Assembly (NCBI RefSeq): GCF_000953635.1
Contig: NZ_LN614830.1
Coordinates: forward strand, 310,001 to 374,000
DNA from: Legionella micdadei
GTDB lineage: Bacteria; Pseudomonadota; Gammaproteobacteria; Legionellales; Legionellaceae
Direction: 5' to 3'
Length of the DNA: 64,000 nt
Shown: positions 38,989 to 48,210 of the stretch, in pieces
Layout: every line of letters begins with the position of its first letter
Numbering within the stretch: position 1 is the first letter of the stretch
Notes under the pieces: model-generated
The model's input: only the letters and a program-made list of their open reading frames with translations
Database searches by the model: none
What the model was told of the DNA's origin: nothing
Program-made: the position numbers and the translations under genes

Positions 38989-39082
38989 AAATCAATATCC
39001 GTTTTTGCAAGAGTGTCCGTCTTGCAGCTTTGCGAGGTATTAGCGATAATATCACGCATTATTCGCAATGAAATAGACATTT

Positions 39083-39595
39083 ATGGCAATTCGTAAAATT
39101 CTTTATTTGCCGGATGAGCGATTAAGGCAAATTGCAAAACCGGTCGAACATTTTGATGATGCTTTGCAAACATTAATTGACGACATGTTTGAAACGATGT
39201 ACCACGCAAGGGGGGTAGGACTTGCTGCACCCCAAATCGGAGTGAGTCTACGCTTATCAGTGATTGATATTGCTGGCGATAAAAAAGAGCAATTAGTTTT
39301 AATTAATCCAGAAATCATTGCCAAGGAAGGTGAAGTTGAATACGAGGAAGGTTGTTTATCTGTACCCGGTGCTTATGACAAAGTGGTTCGTGCAGAAAAA
39401 GTAACCATTCGTGCGCTCGATCGCTTTGGCAAGGAATATGAAATGAGTGGTGAGGGTGTTTTAGGAGAATGTTTCCAGCATGAAATTGACCACCTGAATG
39501 GCAAGTTATTTGTTGATTTGCTTTCGCCACTAAAGCGAGCAATGGCGCGTAGGAAGCTTGACAAATTCAAACGTTTGCATGCACGTAAGCCATGA
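39083..39595 (+). CDS. def: peptide deformylase
   Basis: Removes the formyl group from nascent proteins. Motif 1 GVGLAAPQ at 44-51, motif 2 EGCLSVPG with metal ligand Cys91, motif 3 HEIDH with His133, Glu134 and His137. 170 residues. It overlaps fmt by 4 nt (ATGA), forming def-fmt-rsmB. Confidence 0.97.
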   Translation: MAIRKILYLPDERLRQIAKPVEHFDDALQTLIDDMFETMYHARGVGLAAPQIGVSLRLSVIDIAGDKKEQLVLINPEIIAKEGEVEYEEGCLSVPGAYDKVVRAEKVTIRALDRFGKEYEMSGEGVLGECFQHEIDHLNGKLFVDLLSPLKRAMARRKLDKFKRLHARKP

Positions 39596-40536
39596 ATAAA
39601 TTAGGGATTGTTTTTGCTGGCACACCGGAGTTCACACTCCCGTGCCTTGGTGCTTTAGCCGCATCACATCATCAATTATTAGCTGTATATACACAGCCTG
39701 ATAGGCCAGCAGGGCGGGGAATGACGCTGCAACCTTCGGCAGCTAAAAATTGGGCTTTAGCGCATCAAATCCCTGTTTATCAACCGCTAAATTTTAAAAA
39801 TGAAGAGGCTTTCGATGAGTTAGCTGCACTTAAACCCGACCTCATGGTTGTCATTGCTTACGGGCTTATTTTACCGCAAAAAATTTTATCTTTGCCTCGC
39901 TTAGGTTGCATCAATGTCCATGCTTCTTTACTTCCGCGCTGGCGTGGGGCTTCACCTATTCAGCAAGCAATATTGCACGGTGACCAAGAGACAGGGGTAA
40001 CCATTATGCAAATGGATGCAGGGATGGATACTGGGGATAAATTAGAGGAAGTAAGTTGTCCAATTTCTCCGGATGACACAGCGGGGACTCTCCATGATAA
40101 ACTGGCGCATTTGGCTATCACCCCCTTATTAAGCACAATAGATGCGCTGGCGGCTGGGGTGGCAAAGCCAAAACCACAAGATAATACCCTGGCAACTTAT
40201 GCTGCAAAAATCAAAAAAGAAGATGCAGCGATCGATTGGCAAAGGACTTCGGTGGAAATCGATCGACAAATTCGAGCTTTTAACCCTTGGCCTATTGCTC
40301 ATACCAAGGTAAACGAAGAAGTGTTGCGTGTTCATCGGGCACATGCTGTTAATATCTCCCATAACGCGGTACCAGGAACTATTCTTGCTCTCGATAAAAA
40401 AGGGATGCTAGTGGCAACAGCCGAGCAAGCATTAATGATCGAGGTAATCCAATTTCCCGGTGGCAAGGCAATGACGGTAGGCGAGTGGTTGAATGCTGGT
40501 CGTTCCCAGCTTCATGTCAATTTGGTTTTACGATGA
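39592..40536 (+). CDS. fmt: methionyl-tRNA formyltransferase
   Basis: Formylates initiator Met-tRNA. Catalytic residues Asn108, His110 and Asp146 are present ([14 protein letters not shown], then MDAGMDTG); the C-terminal OB-like domain has the AFNPWP segment. 314 residues. Overlaps def upstream and rsmB downstream by 4 nt each. Confidence 0.97.
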   Translation: MNKLGIVFAGTPEFTLPCLGALAASHHQLLAVYTQPDRPAGRGMTLQPSAAKNWALAHQIPVYQPLNFKNEEAFDELAALKPDLMVVIAYGLILPQKILSLPRLGCINVHASLLPRWRGASPIQQAILHGDQETGVTIMQMDAGMDTGDKLEEVSCPISPDDTAGTLHDKLAHLAITPLLSTIDALAAGVAKPKPQDNTLATYAAKIKKEDAAIDWQRTSVEIDRQIRAFNPWPIAHTKVNEEVLRVHRAHAVNISHNAVPGTILALDKKGMLVATAEQALMIEVIQFPGGKAMTVGEWLNAGRSQLHVNLVLR

Positions 40537-41813
40537 AAAAAAATGAGCGCTTACAGGCACTGCGCATCCTACTAAAACTGTTGCAAGAGAAAATTCCTTT
40601 ATCACACCTGTTAAATGCCGGAAATGACCTGTCTCCCATGACAAAAGAAATTTGTTTTGGTGTTTGTCGACAGTATTATCGCTTACAAGCATTAGCAGAC
40701 TGTCTGGTAAATAAACGCCCAAAGGTGCTGGAGATTTGGCTTGTCTTGCTCATGGGCTTATACCAATTGCATTATATGCAAAAGCCAGATTATGCTGTGG
40801 TGAAAGAAACAGTGGCTTTACTAGAGCAATTAAAAAAAAGCTGGGCCAAAGGTTTGGTCAATGCAGTCTTAAGAACTTTCTGTCGGGATCAGCAGACAAT
40901 CTTGGCCCGTTTAAAAGCAAATAAGGATTTTGTTTATGGCCATCCTGATTGGTTTATGCAGCGATTGCAAGCTGATTGGCCACAGGATTGGCAAGATATA
41001 TTAAAAGCAAACGATAGTCATCCGCCTATGGGTTTGCGTATAAATACCCGGCGTACCCAAAGAGATCAATACGCGGAACGCTTAGCACAATGCTCTATAA
41101 GGGCAAGGCTACAACCCTATTCTGCTGTGGGGTTAACTTTGGAAACACCTTGCGATGTTCAGGATTTACCGGGGTTTGCTGATGGTGATGTCTCAGTGCA
41201 AGATGAATCAGCACAAATCGCAGCATCCCTTTTGAATTTGCAACCGGGACTTCGCGTGCTTGACGCTTGTTGTGCCCCAGGAGGCAAGACTTGCCACATT
41301 TTAGAAACTGAACCAAGGTTGGCTGAGTGCGTTGCCCTTGATGTAGACGAAAAACGCTTACGGCGAGTTGCTGAAAATTTATCCCGTTTAGGTTTAAAAG
41401 CAAACATACTACAGGGTAATGCGCTGCAGCCAAACAATTGGTGGGATGGTAAGCAATTTGATCGCATCCTTCTTGATGCGCCTTGTTCGGCGACGGGAGT
41501 GATTAGGCGTCATCCTGATATAAAATTATTGCGCACCGAAGAAGAGATTAATAAGGTAGTTGATTTACAATACCGCTTATTGCAATCTCTATGGGCTTTA
41601 TTGGCGCCAAAAGGTTTACTCGTGTATGCGACTTGTTCAGTGATGAAAGAAGAAAATGAGCAGCAGATAGCGCGTTTTGTTGCCAGTACATCGGATTGTC
41701 AATTCGTGGCAGAAAATATGCCCTGGGGGCGGTCGACAGGCCATGGTTGGCAAATTTTCCCTGCTGAAGCGAACGGAGATGGATTTTTTTATAGTGTATT
41801 ACATAAATTATAG
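40533..41813 (+). CDS. rsmB: 16S rRNA m5C967 methyltransferase
   Basis: Methylates cytosine 967 of 16S rRNA. The ATG at 40533 overlaps the fmt stop (ATGA); an upstream ATG at 40485 lies inside fmt. NusB-like N-terminal domain, then the SAM-binding [17 protein letters not shown] with one catalytic Cys and ATCSVM with the other. 426 residues. Confidence 0.95.
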   Translation: MKKNERLQALRILLKLLQEKIPLSHLLNAGNDLSPMTKEICFGVCRQYYRLQALADCLVNKRPKVLEIWLVLLMGLYQLHYMQKPDYAVVKETVALLEQLKKSWAKGLVNAVLRTFCRDQQTILARLKANKDFVYGHPDWFMQRLQADWPQDWQDILKANDSHPPMGLRINTRRTQRDQYAERLAQCSIRARLQPYSAVGLTLETPCDVQDLPGFADGDVSVQDESAQIAASLLNLQPGLRVLDACCAPGGKTCHILETEPRLAECVALDVDEKRLRRVAENLSRLGLKANILQGNALQPNNWWDGKQFDRILLDAPCSATGVIRRHPDIKLLRTEEEINKVVDLQYRLLQSLWALLAPKGLLVYATCSVMKEENEQQIARFVASTSDCQFVAENMPWGRSTGHGWQIFPAEANGDGFFYSVLHKL

Positions 41814-41856
41814 CCTTTCCGCACTTGCTAATAGCGATACTGCCTAAGAGGAACTG

Positions 41857-42603
41857 ATGCAAATCAATTGGCCACTGATTACTGTATTATTTTTTCTTTC
41901 ACTTCCAGGGACATTTATTGCCATTCCGCGCCTGATTTATTTGTTATTGCCTGATAACAGCGAAGAATTAAGGACACGGATCAGCCGCCTCGCTGTCGCC
42001 CAAACATTACTAATGGTTTTTTTAATGAGTTTTGCAGGTGCTGTCTTGTCATTGCGTACAGGGCTCAATGCGCCTGTACTAGATGCCTTATTGCTTGGGC
42101 AACCCGTCTTGGGTGTACTTCAAAACTTAATCCTCCCTGTTTTACTTTACACGTTAGGCGGGTTGCTCGTTTTCTTTGTCTTATATTACGCCGTGGTTGG
42201 AAGTATTCTTGATGAGGCAACATTAGAAATTATGAAAAAAATTCGTGCAGCATTGCGGCCTGACGGGTGTATTCTTTATGGGGGTGTTGTCGAGGAAGTG
42301 CTTGCGCGTTGGGGATTGATGAATGTGATTGCATTTTTTTCTATTCTATTTTCCGGCCGTAATACCCCTCTGATAATTTGGGGCTCCATTTTTCTGAGCG
42401 GACTCTTCTTTGCGTTTGGTCAACTGCCTGCATACTTAGCTGCAGGCTGTCAGCCAAGGCGCCGTTTTATCTATGCCGTGCTTTTATTAAACCTTGGGCA
42501 GGCTCTTCTTTTCGGTTGGTTGTTCTGGCAGTACGGACTATTGGCTGCCATTATTGCTCATATGTTATTTCATCTAGGCTGGTCGCTTTACGATAAAGTG
42601 TAA
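41857..42603 (+). CDS. CPBP/Abi-type membrane protein, atypical active site
   Basis: 248 residues with about seven hydrophobic helices. Motif 1 EEVLAR (EExxxR) is intact and the last motif AHMLFH provides a His. The middle motif reads FAFGQLP, with Gln where CPBP prenyl/CAAX-type proteases normally have His. It could be a protease variant or an inactive homologue. It follows rsmB by 43 nt and may be read through from it. Confidence 0.7.
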   Translation: MQINWPLITVLFFLSLPGTFIAIPRLIYLLLPDNSEELRTRISRLAVAQTLLMVFLMSFAGAVLSLRTGLNAPVLDALLLGQPVLGVLQNLILPVLLYTLGGLLVFFVLYYAVVGSILDEATLEIMKKIRAALRPDGCILYGGVVEEVLARWGLMNVIAFFSILFSGRNTPLIIWGSIFLSGLFFAFGQLPAYLAAGCQPRRRFIYAVLLLNLGQALLFGWLFWQYGLLAAIIAHMLFHLGWSLYDKV

Positions 42604-42625
42604 AAATTTTGTAAACGCTTAGGCA

Positions 42626-42645
42626 CTTAATATTGAGTTAATTTT
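42626..42645 (+). promoter_or_regulatory. PmrA-type box upstream of the Sel1-like gene
   Basis: CTTAATATT (42626-42634), 2-nt gap, GTTAATTTT (42637-42645): two 9-mers repeated every 11 bp. The first matches the PmrA half-site cTTAATatT, as I remember it, exactly. It lies 46 nt before the ATG at 42692, a suitable distance for an activator of the OmpR family. Confidence 0.65.
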
Positions 42646-42691
42646 ATTCAGATATCGTTTAACCTTAATAAAATTTTTAAACCGTAAAACG

Positions 42692-43201
42692 ATGTCATCT
42701 ATCCTTTCAATTAATGAATTAGGTCATTTAGCTAAAGCAGTAACTGCAAATCCTGACAATTATTATGCTAAAGCTGAGGCGCTAGCTTTGATGAAACAAG
42801 TTAAAGTATTGGCAGTTGACGGTAATAAAATGGCGCAATATCAACTGGCACAACTTTATCCTAAAAATTCTCATCTATATTTAACTTGGATGAAAGCCTC
42901 TGCGGATCAAGGCCTTACCAATGCTATGTTGGCTTTAAGCCAAGATTATGCGGAAAGTGGAAAAATATCAGGGATCCAGAAGGCAGCCCAATACCTGGTT
43001 AAAATTTTAGCGTCTGATGACAGTTATATAAAAACCGAAGCGAAAGCATTAATGGAAAACAATCGTTTGCTGGGTGCGGAAGTCCAGCGTCAGATGGCTA
43101 AAGGAATTGGTAAGTCTGCGTTCAGCCTTTTTGCTCGCGAAACCAGGCCTTTGGAAAGGGAGCAATACGAAGTGCAAAATTCGGTCGCACCTGCAGCATA
43201 A
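42692..43201 (+). CDS. small Sel1-like helical protein, effector candidate
   Basis: 169 residues, all helical. One segment (YLTWMKASADQGLTNAMLAL plus the next residues) resembles a Sel1/TPR-type repeat. No signal peptide or membrane helix. The C-terminus contains ETRPLEREQYEVQ followed by a small-residue tail, similar to the glutamate-rich E-block of Dot/Icm substrates. A tandem PmrA-type box lies upstream. Together these suggest a PmrA-controlled secreted effector; this is inference. No Shine-Dalgarno is obvious. Confidence 0.65.
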   Translation: MSSILSINELGHLAKAVTANPDNYYAKAEALALMKQVKVLAVDGNKMAQYQLAQLYPKNSHLYLTWMKASADQGLTNAMLALSQDYAESGKISGIQKAAQYLVKILASDDSYIKTEAKALMENNRLLGAEVQRQMAKGIGKSAFSLFARETRPLEREQYEVQNSVAPAA

Positions 43202-43304
43202 TCGTTGATGCTGCTGGTTATTTTTATCCCGGGCAGCAAGTTTTATTTGCCTAGCAAGAAGTGGTTATGAAAAAATAAACCACTCTTTTGTATCCTCTGT
43301 TGTT

Positions 43305-44093
43305 ATGAAAACACAATTTAAACTTATTCCAATCGAATGGTTACAGCGTGGACAATACCAGCCAAGAATGAATTTCGAAGAGAAAGCCCTTCAAGAATTG
43401 GCGCAATCCATTGCAACCCAAGGTTTAATCGAACCATTAGTCGTGAGAGAGCTGGCTAAAGAGCGTTACGAAATCATAGCGGGCGAGCGGCGATGGCGTG
43501 CAGCGATGATTGCGGGATTAGCAGAATTGCCTTGCTTAATTGGCGACTATAGCGATAGCCAAGCAGCAGCAGTCACTTTAATTGAAAATATCCAGCGGCA
43601 GGATTTGAATTTAATTGAGGAAGCCAATGGGTACCGACGCTTGCTCGATGAATTTCATTTCCAACAAGAGGAAGTAGCAAGTTTGGTGGGCAAGTCACGC
43701 AGCCACATTGCCAATATTTTGCGGTTACTCACGCTCTGTGAACCAGTGCAACACCGACTTAGAGCCGGTCAGCTTTCGCTTGGACATGCACGGATGCTCG
43801 TTGGATTGTCTTCGACCCAGCAAATTTCATTAGCTGAGCAAATTGATGTTCACGATTGGTCAGTAAGGCAACTCGAAAAAAAAGTGAGGGAACTTAAATC
43901 GAATGAGTGTACTCATGTTAATCCTAAGAAAGATCGAGATATCGAGCGTCTACAGACAAGACTTGCCGAGCAAATCGGCGCACCCGTACAGATCACGAAT
44001 GACAATGGTGATGGGGGTTGGTTGCAAGTAAAATTTTTTGATAATGACACCCTAGCAGGGCTTTTGGAGCGAATGGGGTTGCGTTATGATTAA
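43305..44093 (+). CDS. parB: ParB/Spo0J-family partition protein, orphan
   Basis: Binds parS-like sites and aids chromosome segregation. N-terminal ParB/sulfiredoxin-like domain with QYQPR and GERRWR at 60-65; ENIQRQDLNLIEEA; central helix-turn-helix GKSRSHIANILRLL; C-terminal dimer region. 262 residues. No parA is adjacent and I see no parS palindrome nearby. This could be the chromosomal ParB or a ParB-like regulator. Confidence 0.9.
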   Translation: MKTQFKLIPIEWLQRGQYQPRMNFEEKALQELAQSIATQGLIEPLVVRELAKERYEIIAGERRWRAAMIAGLAELPCLIGDYSDSQAAAVTLIENIQRQDLNLIEEANGYRRLLDEFHFQQEEVASLVGKSRSHIANILRLLTLCEPVQHRLRAGQLSLGHARMLVGLSSTQQISLAEQIDVHDWSVRQLEKKVRELKSNECTHVNPKKDRDIERLQTRLAEQIGAPVQITNDNGDGGWLQVKFFDNDTLAGLLERMGLRYD

Positions 44094-44198
44094 GCAACCA
44101 AGCTCGGTTCCCTATCCTTTCGCGCAAGTCATGAATTGATGCAGCAAAGATTGACCGAATTTCTTTATTAACACTTTTCAACCAAGGAATCTAAATTG

Positions 44199-45998
44199 AT
44201 GAAAAGGATGTTGTCGGGACTGTTATGTGCTTTTTTATCGGCATCTCCTTATGCCAGTATTCAGAGTGGCGCAGATCGATTGATTAATCAAATTGACCCC
44301 ACAATGAATATCGGCATCGAGGTGATTGATTTGACTACTGGGGCAACGCTTTATAGCCGTAACCAGTCGCGCACATTCATTCCCGCCTCTAACATGAAGC
44401 TCTTTTCGGATGCGGCAGCGTTAATGGTTTTAGGGCCTGATTACCGGTTTAGGAATCAGTTGAGTACCAATGCGACGCAACTACAACAGGGCATTTTAAA
44501 AGGTTCATTATACTTGCACTTGTCGGGGGATCCTTCTTTTAGCCATGACCGTCTCGCTTCGCTGATAGCTGGATTAAAAGCTTGGCACATTAATCGAATT
44601 CAAGGCAATGTTTATATCGACAGTAGTCATGCTGTAGCAAATCCTTATCCGCCAGGATGGATGGCGACAGATTTAGTCTACAGCTATGGGGCACCTGCAG
44701 CTCCCTTAATGATTGATACTAATCGCTTAATGGTCACTGTTAATCCTGCCGATAAACCAGGGGAACCAGCGATAATAGAAACCGATGACGCGAGTGGAAG
44801 TATTGCTATCAATAACCAAGTGAAGACCAAGGCAACTTCAGCACATTGCGGGGTCGATTTCTCAATGGATAAGGATAACCACCTAACTGTGCGCGGTTGT
44901 GTGGGGGTTGGTCAATGGGCAGTTATGCAGAAGATGGCAATCCGGAATCCTCTTACTTATGCCCAAGGGCTAATTAAACGGCAACTCAGTGAAGCAAACA
45001 TTGCATTTGAGGGGGATGTTTTGCTCGGTAAAGCGCCATCTGGATCATTATTAATCGCAAGCGAGAACTCAAAACCTATCTCACAGTTGATGGCAGATAC
45101 ATTAAAACCATCTGATAATTTGTATGCGGATAGTCTGTTTTTGCATGCCGCAGAGAAATTAAATGGTTCCCCTGTTGATTGGAGTGAAGCGCAATTCATT
45201 GTAAAAAAATTCATTCAACAACAAACGGGCATTGAGCTCGGAAATGCGGTGTTAACGGATGGTTCGGGCTTATCTCGGCATGATTTACTAACACCAAACC
45301 AGACAGCGAGTTTACTTCGCTTTTTATATGAGCGATTCCCTCTCACCTATGAGTATATTGCCGCTTTGCCTGTTTCAGGACGAGATGGCACACTGCAACG
45401 GCGATTCAAAAAGCCTAATCAGCAAGATATGGTGCGTGCAAAAACAGGAACAATGACTGGTGTCGTTAGTCTTTCCGGCTATTTGTACACGGCCAATGCG
45501 CATACCCTGGCTTTTGCTATTTTTATTAACAATCGTCCAGGCACCAGTCCTTCCATTTCAGGGCGTTACCGCTCTTTAGTGGATTCGTTATGCACCTATT
45601 TTTTGCAGCAAAAACCAGGCAACAATATTTTATCTAGGGTGTTCTCATCAAATAATCGAATTAAGTATCAGCAAAACCCTACTCAAGCAGAACTACAACG
45701 CGGTAGGCAGGCGAGATGGCGACGCCTTGAAACTGTCGTGAAGCAGTCACTCAAAGGACAGTCTGTTGCAGTTATTTATCGCGGTAACGAGCTTGTACTT
45801 AAAGATAATCAAGCTGATGCAGCCCGGGTGTTGAATACATTACAGGCATTGCGGAAAAAATATTCTTTTGCTGTTGTTCTATTCTCTCAATCAATGCCCT
45901 CTGGAACAGGAGACAAACCATTGGTGTTATGGACCCAATCCGTTGACTCACTTGGACCCGCCCAACGGATTTGGATTATTCGCGAAGCAGTTGCTTGA
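44199..45998 (+). CDS. dacB: D-alanyl-D-alanine carboxypeptidase/endopeptidase (PBP4)
   Basis: Peptidase S13 enzyme that trims or cleaves peptidoglycan crosslinks in the periplasm. The ATG at 44199 follows AAGGAA; the TTG at 44196 is less likely. Signal peptide MKRMLSGLLCAFLSASPYA, SNMK at 64-67 (SxxK), a DGSGLSRHD block and AKTGTMTG (KTG). The last ~130 residues form an extension beyond the catalytic domain. 599 residues. Its stop codon lies in a perfect hairpin shared with the convergent gene. Confidence 0.93.
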   Translation: MKRMLSGLLCAFLSASPYASIQSGADRLINQIDPTMNIGIEVIDLTTGATLYSRNQSRTFIPASNMKLFSDAAALMVLGPDYRFRNQLSTNATQLQQGILKGSLYLHLSGDPSFSHDRLASLIAGLKAWHINRIQGNVYIDSSHAVANPYPPGWMATDLVYSYGAPAAPLMIDTNRLMVTVNPADKPGEPAIIETDDASGSIAINNQVKTKATSAHCGVDFSMDKDNHLTVRGCVGVGQWAVMQKMAIRNPLTYAQGLIKRQLSEANIAFEGDVLLGKAPSGSLLIASENSKPISQLMADTLKPSDNLYADSLFLHAAEKLNGSPVDWSEAQFIVKKFIQQQTGIELGNAVLTDGSGLSRHDLLTPNQTASLLRFLYERFPLTYEYIAALPVSGRDGTLQRRFKKPNQQDMVRAKTGTMTGVVSLSGYLYTANAHTLAFAIFINNRPGTSPSISGRYRSLVDSLCTYFLQQKPGNNILSRVFSSNNRIKYQQNPTQAELQRGRQARWRRLETVVKQSLKGQSVAVIYRGNELVLKDNQADAARVLNTLQALRKKYSFAVVLFSQSMPSGTGDKPLVLWTQSVDSLGPAQRIWIIREAVA

Positions 45999-46028
45999 GA
46001 TAGTAAGCCAGTAGGCTTACTATCTCAA
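45995..46028. terminator. perfect 15-bp hairpin overlapping two stop codons
   Basis: TTGAGATAGTAAGCC (45995-46009), loop AGTA, GGCTTACTATCTCAA (46014-46028). It contains the dacB TGA and the TAG of the convergent gene. It probably ends both transcripts although no U-tract is present. Confidence 0.7.
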
Positions 46029-47387
46029 GATTATATTACAGTGCGATGTTTGCGAGATTTCCTTAATTGATTCTTTTGCTGGGATGTTTGTCAAAATTTC
46101 CCTTATTTTTGCGGCATCATAACGGCGCTGGGGATTATCTTTTGAAAAAATGCCATGACCAAAAAAGGTAGTATGGTAATAAGAGTTATCGGGATTGGCA
46201 TAATCAAAAACAATCTCTTGTTGACCATATGCAGTTTGAAATTGAGCTGCGATATAAGCCTCCAAGATAGCAACTTGATTTTCATCCAAATCATTCCGAT
46301 CAAATCGTCCTGAGGCTAAATAAACTTGCAAATACCCTTTACGCTGACAAAGATAGCCCGCATAAAAAGCTGATCCATCATAATTACCTTCAGGAATAGT
46401 GAGTGAAGGATGGCCGTAGCGGTCGTCCCAATTAATAAATTTAAAACTTGCTTCACTGAACGTGTCTGCGATTCCACGATAATTATATTCTTTTTCATAC
46501 GCATTTTTGACACCTGTAGCTAAAAGAAAGTCTGACCTTAAAACCCAGATTCGTTTTTCAAGGTGCTGTAATGGGTACGAGACTTGCTCAATATTCTCGA
46601 AAGCTGGGTTGATATTATCTTCTCCTGGATAAGAATACTTAGGCTTAACAGGGGCTATGTTTAAACGGATATACTTTCGTGCCTTGGCATAATTTAACGC
46701 TGCCTCAGCACAAGCCGCAGCTTTGGCAAGGGATTCTTGAGAATACCGCCTGTATTGCTTAACGACAGGGAAAGGAGTATCGGTAAAAAACAACGCAGAA
46801 TCTTCATCGTCTTGTTTGCCAGGCTGCGTATCATAAAAAACGACGTCTTGTTCCCCATAGGACTTACTGAAGTTTAAAACGAGGTAAGATTCAATAATGT
46901 GAGTTTGCTCTTCTGACAAAGGAAAGATACCTTCTTCAACCCTATCAGACCGGTTAAACCGGCCTGAGGACAGGAATACTTCCAGGTGATCTCGTCGTTG
47001 GCAAACAAAACCAGCGTAATAGACCTGGCCATTATATTTTCCATCGGGTTGAGTAAGTGACGGGTGTCCATAACGGTCGGTCCAATCGATATATTGATGG
47101 AGTGCAGGGTCAATGACATCCTCCAAACCATGGTAATGGTATTCCTGGTAAGCGTTTTTAACGCCGGTCGCAATAATAAAATCGCTGCGAAGTACAAAAA
47201 TCCGTTTTTCGTTTAGTTGTAATCGAGACTTTACTTCAGCAAGGGATTGAAAGGCTGGGTTTATCCCTCTTTCATTTGGATATGAATATTTTGCGGATAT
47301 CGGTTTGATGTTTTCTTGGATGTAGGATTTTAGTATAAAAGGAATATGCACAAGAGAAGCTTGTATGTCTTTTGCTGTACTAGCCAT
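46020..47387 (-). CDS. tandem-duplicated-domain protein, unknown
   Basis: 455 residues composed of two related units, about residues 22-215 and 239-422. Shared blocks include (K/P)KYSYP, INPAF, EKRI(F/W)VLRSDF, ATGVKNAY, DRYGHPSLT, YAG(F/Y)(V/L)CQR and SGRF(N/D)R. I recognise no known family. No signal peptide or membrane helix is evident. The units look globular and beta-rich. A GAGGT precedes the ATG. It lies in an accessory stretch and could be a secreted effector, but the C-terminus has no clear E-block. Confidence 0.7.
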   Translation of the reverse strand: MASTAKDIQASLVHIPFILKSYIQENIKPISAKYSYPNERGINPAFQSLAEVKSRLQLNEKRIFVLRSDFIIATGVKNAYQEYHYHGLEDVIDPALHQYIDWTDRYGHPSLTQPDGKYNGQVYYAGFVCQRRDHLEVFLSSGRFNRSDRVEEGIFPLSEEQTHIIESYLVLNFSKSYGEQDVVFYDTQPGKQDDEDSALFFTDTPFPVVKQYRRYSQESLAKAAACAEAALNYAKARKYIRLNIAPVKPKYSYPGEDNINPAFENIEQVSYPLQHLEKRIWVLRSDFLLATGVKNAYEKEYNYRGIADTFSEASFKFINWDDRYGHPSLTIPEGNYDGSAFYAGYLCQRKGYLQVYLASGRFDRNDLDENQVAILEAYIAAQFQTAYGQQEIVFDYANPDNSYYHTTFFGHGIFSKDNPQRRYDAAKIREILTNIPAKESIKEISQTSHCNIILR

Positions 47388-47463
47388 AAATACCTCGAAC
47401 TTAAATTTAAATTCAGCAGGTTTGTTTTATGCTGAAATTAAGTAGTGATCGCGTTTTAAGTGG

Positions 47464-47485
47464 GTTCCTTTTTGGAAAAAGGAAC
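47464..47485. repeat. perfect palindrome
   Basis: GTTCCTTTTT (47464-47473), GG, AAAAAGGAAC (47476-47485). It lies 8 bp before the inverted-repeat element that starts at 47494. Confidence 0.6.
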
Positions 47486-47493
47486 TGAGGTAT

Positions 47494-47575
47494 CCTGGGC
47501 ACTGGTATTGAGAAGATCATTTGTTTAACGCTGATTCACAAATAAACCTGCCCAACCTGGACAACAGTGCCCAGG
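47494..47575. repeat. 82-bp element with perfect 11-bp terminal inverted repeats
   Basis: CCTGGGCACTG (47494-47504) and CAGTGCCCAGG (47565-47575) bound a 60-bp interior with no ORF. It could be a miniature inverted-repeat element or a structured RNA. The rest of the 47388-47706 interval holds nothing else I can support. Confidence 0.55.
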
Positions 47576-47706
47576 CGGCGCATCATTCGATTTCGTAAAT
47601 CAGGTAGCTTCATTTTATGAACGAGGGAATACTTTAAATTAATATAAATTGTGTACAGTATGTATTTAAATTAATTCCAATGTCAAGCAGAAGTACGTCT
47701 ACGTCA

Positions 47707-48132
47707 TTAGGCAAGGCTTATGATAACAACACCTGCAAAAATAAAAATGCCTCCGATGATAACGGCAAGGTTTACATGCAATTCATGAAATAAAAACCAG
47801 GTAAAAAAGATAGTGAATAGGGGATAAATTAATTCAATAATCCCCGCTACAGTGGCATTCTTCATGTGAATAGAAGCCACAATGAAAAAACTGGCGAGCA
47901 GAACGACGATAATTTCGATGATCGTTAGCCAGCGAACATTAGGATCGATGAGTAATAGGTGAAAATCTTTCTTCATGGTTGTGAAATAGGAAACGATCGT
48001 AAAAAAAATGGCTCCGAAAAGCATTTCTAAAGCCAATAAACTAACGGGGGATATACTCTGTAGTATTTTTTCAGCCAGAGCATAATTAAATCCCCATAAA
48101 ATAGCAGCAATAATGGCGTAAGTTAACCACAT
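47707..48132 (-). CDS. EamA-domain (DMT) transporter-like protein
   Basis: 141 residues with five hydrophobic helices: one EamA unit, half the size of classical ten-helix members, similar in scale to single-domain homologues. Features include an N-terminal YAIIAAILWGFNYA, then IIELIYPLFTIFFTW and a C-terminal helix pair. Such single-unit proteins act as dimers. The substrate is unknown. Follows the VanX-type gene's start on the same strand by 78 nt. Confidence 0.78.
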   Translation of the reverse strand: MWLTYAIIAAILWGFNYALAEKILQSISPVSLLALEMLFGAIFFTIVSYFTTMKKDFHLLLIDPNVRWLTIIEIIVVLLASFFIVASIHMKNATVAGIIELIYPLFTIFFTWFLFHELHVNLAVIIGGIFIFAGVVIISLA

Positions 48133-48210
48133 TTTGGCCTCCCAGAGTAAAGGTAGGCCACCTTTAACAAGTATTCAAGGATCTTAGTGACCAGTTATAA
48201 CTTCAAAACG

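Noticed and set aside
43202-44195. parS site near parB
   Set aside because: No TGTTTCACGTGAAACA-like palindrome was found on either side of the gene.
47434-47442. Single PmrA-like half-site upstream of the tandem-domain gene (minus strand)
   Set aside because: No second half-site at 11-bp spacing, so it is not distinguishable from chance in AT-rich DNA.
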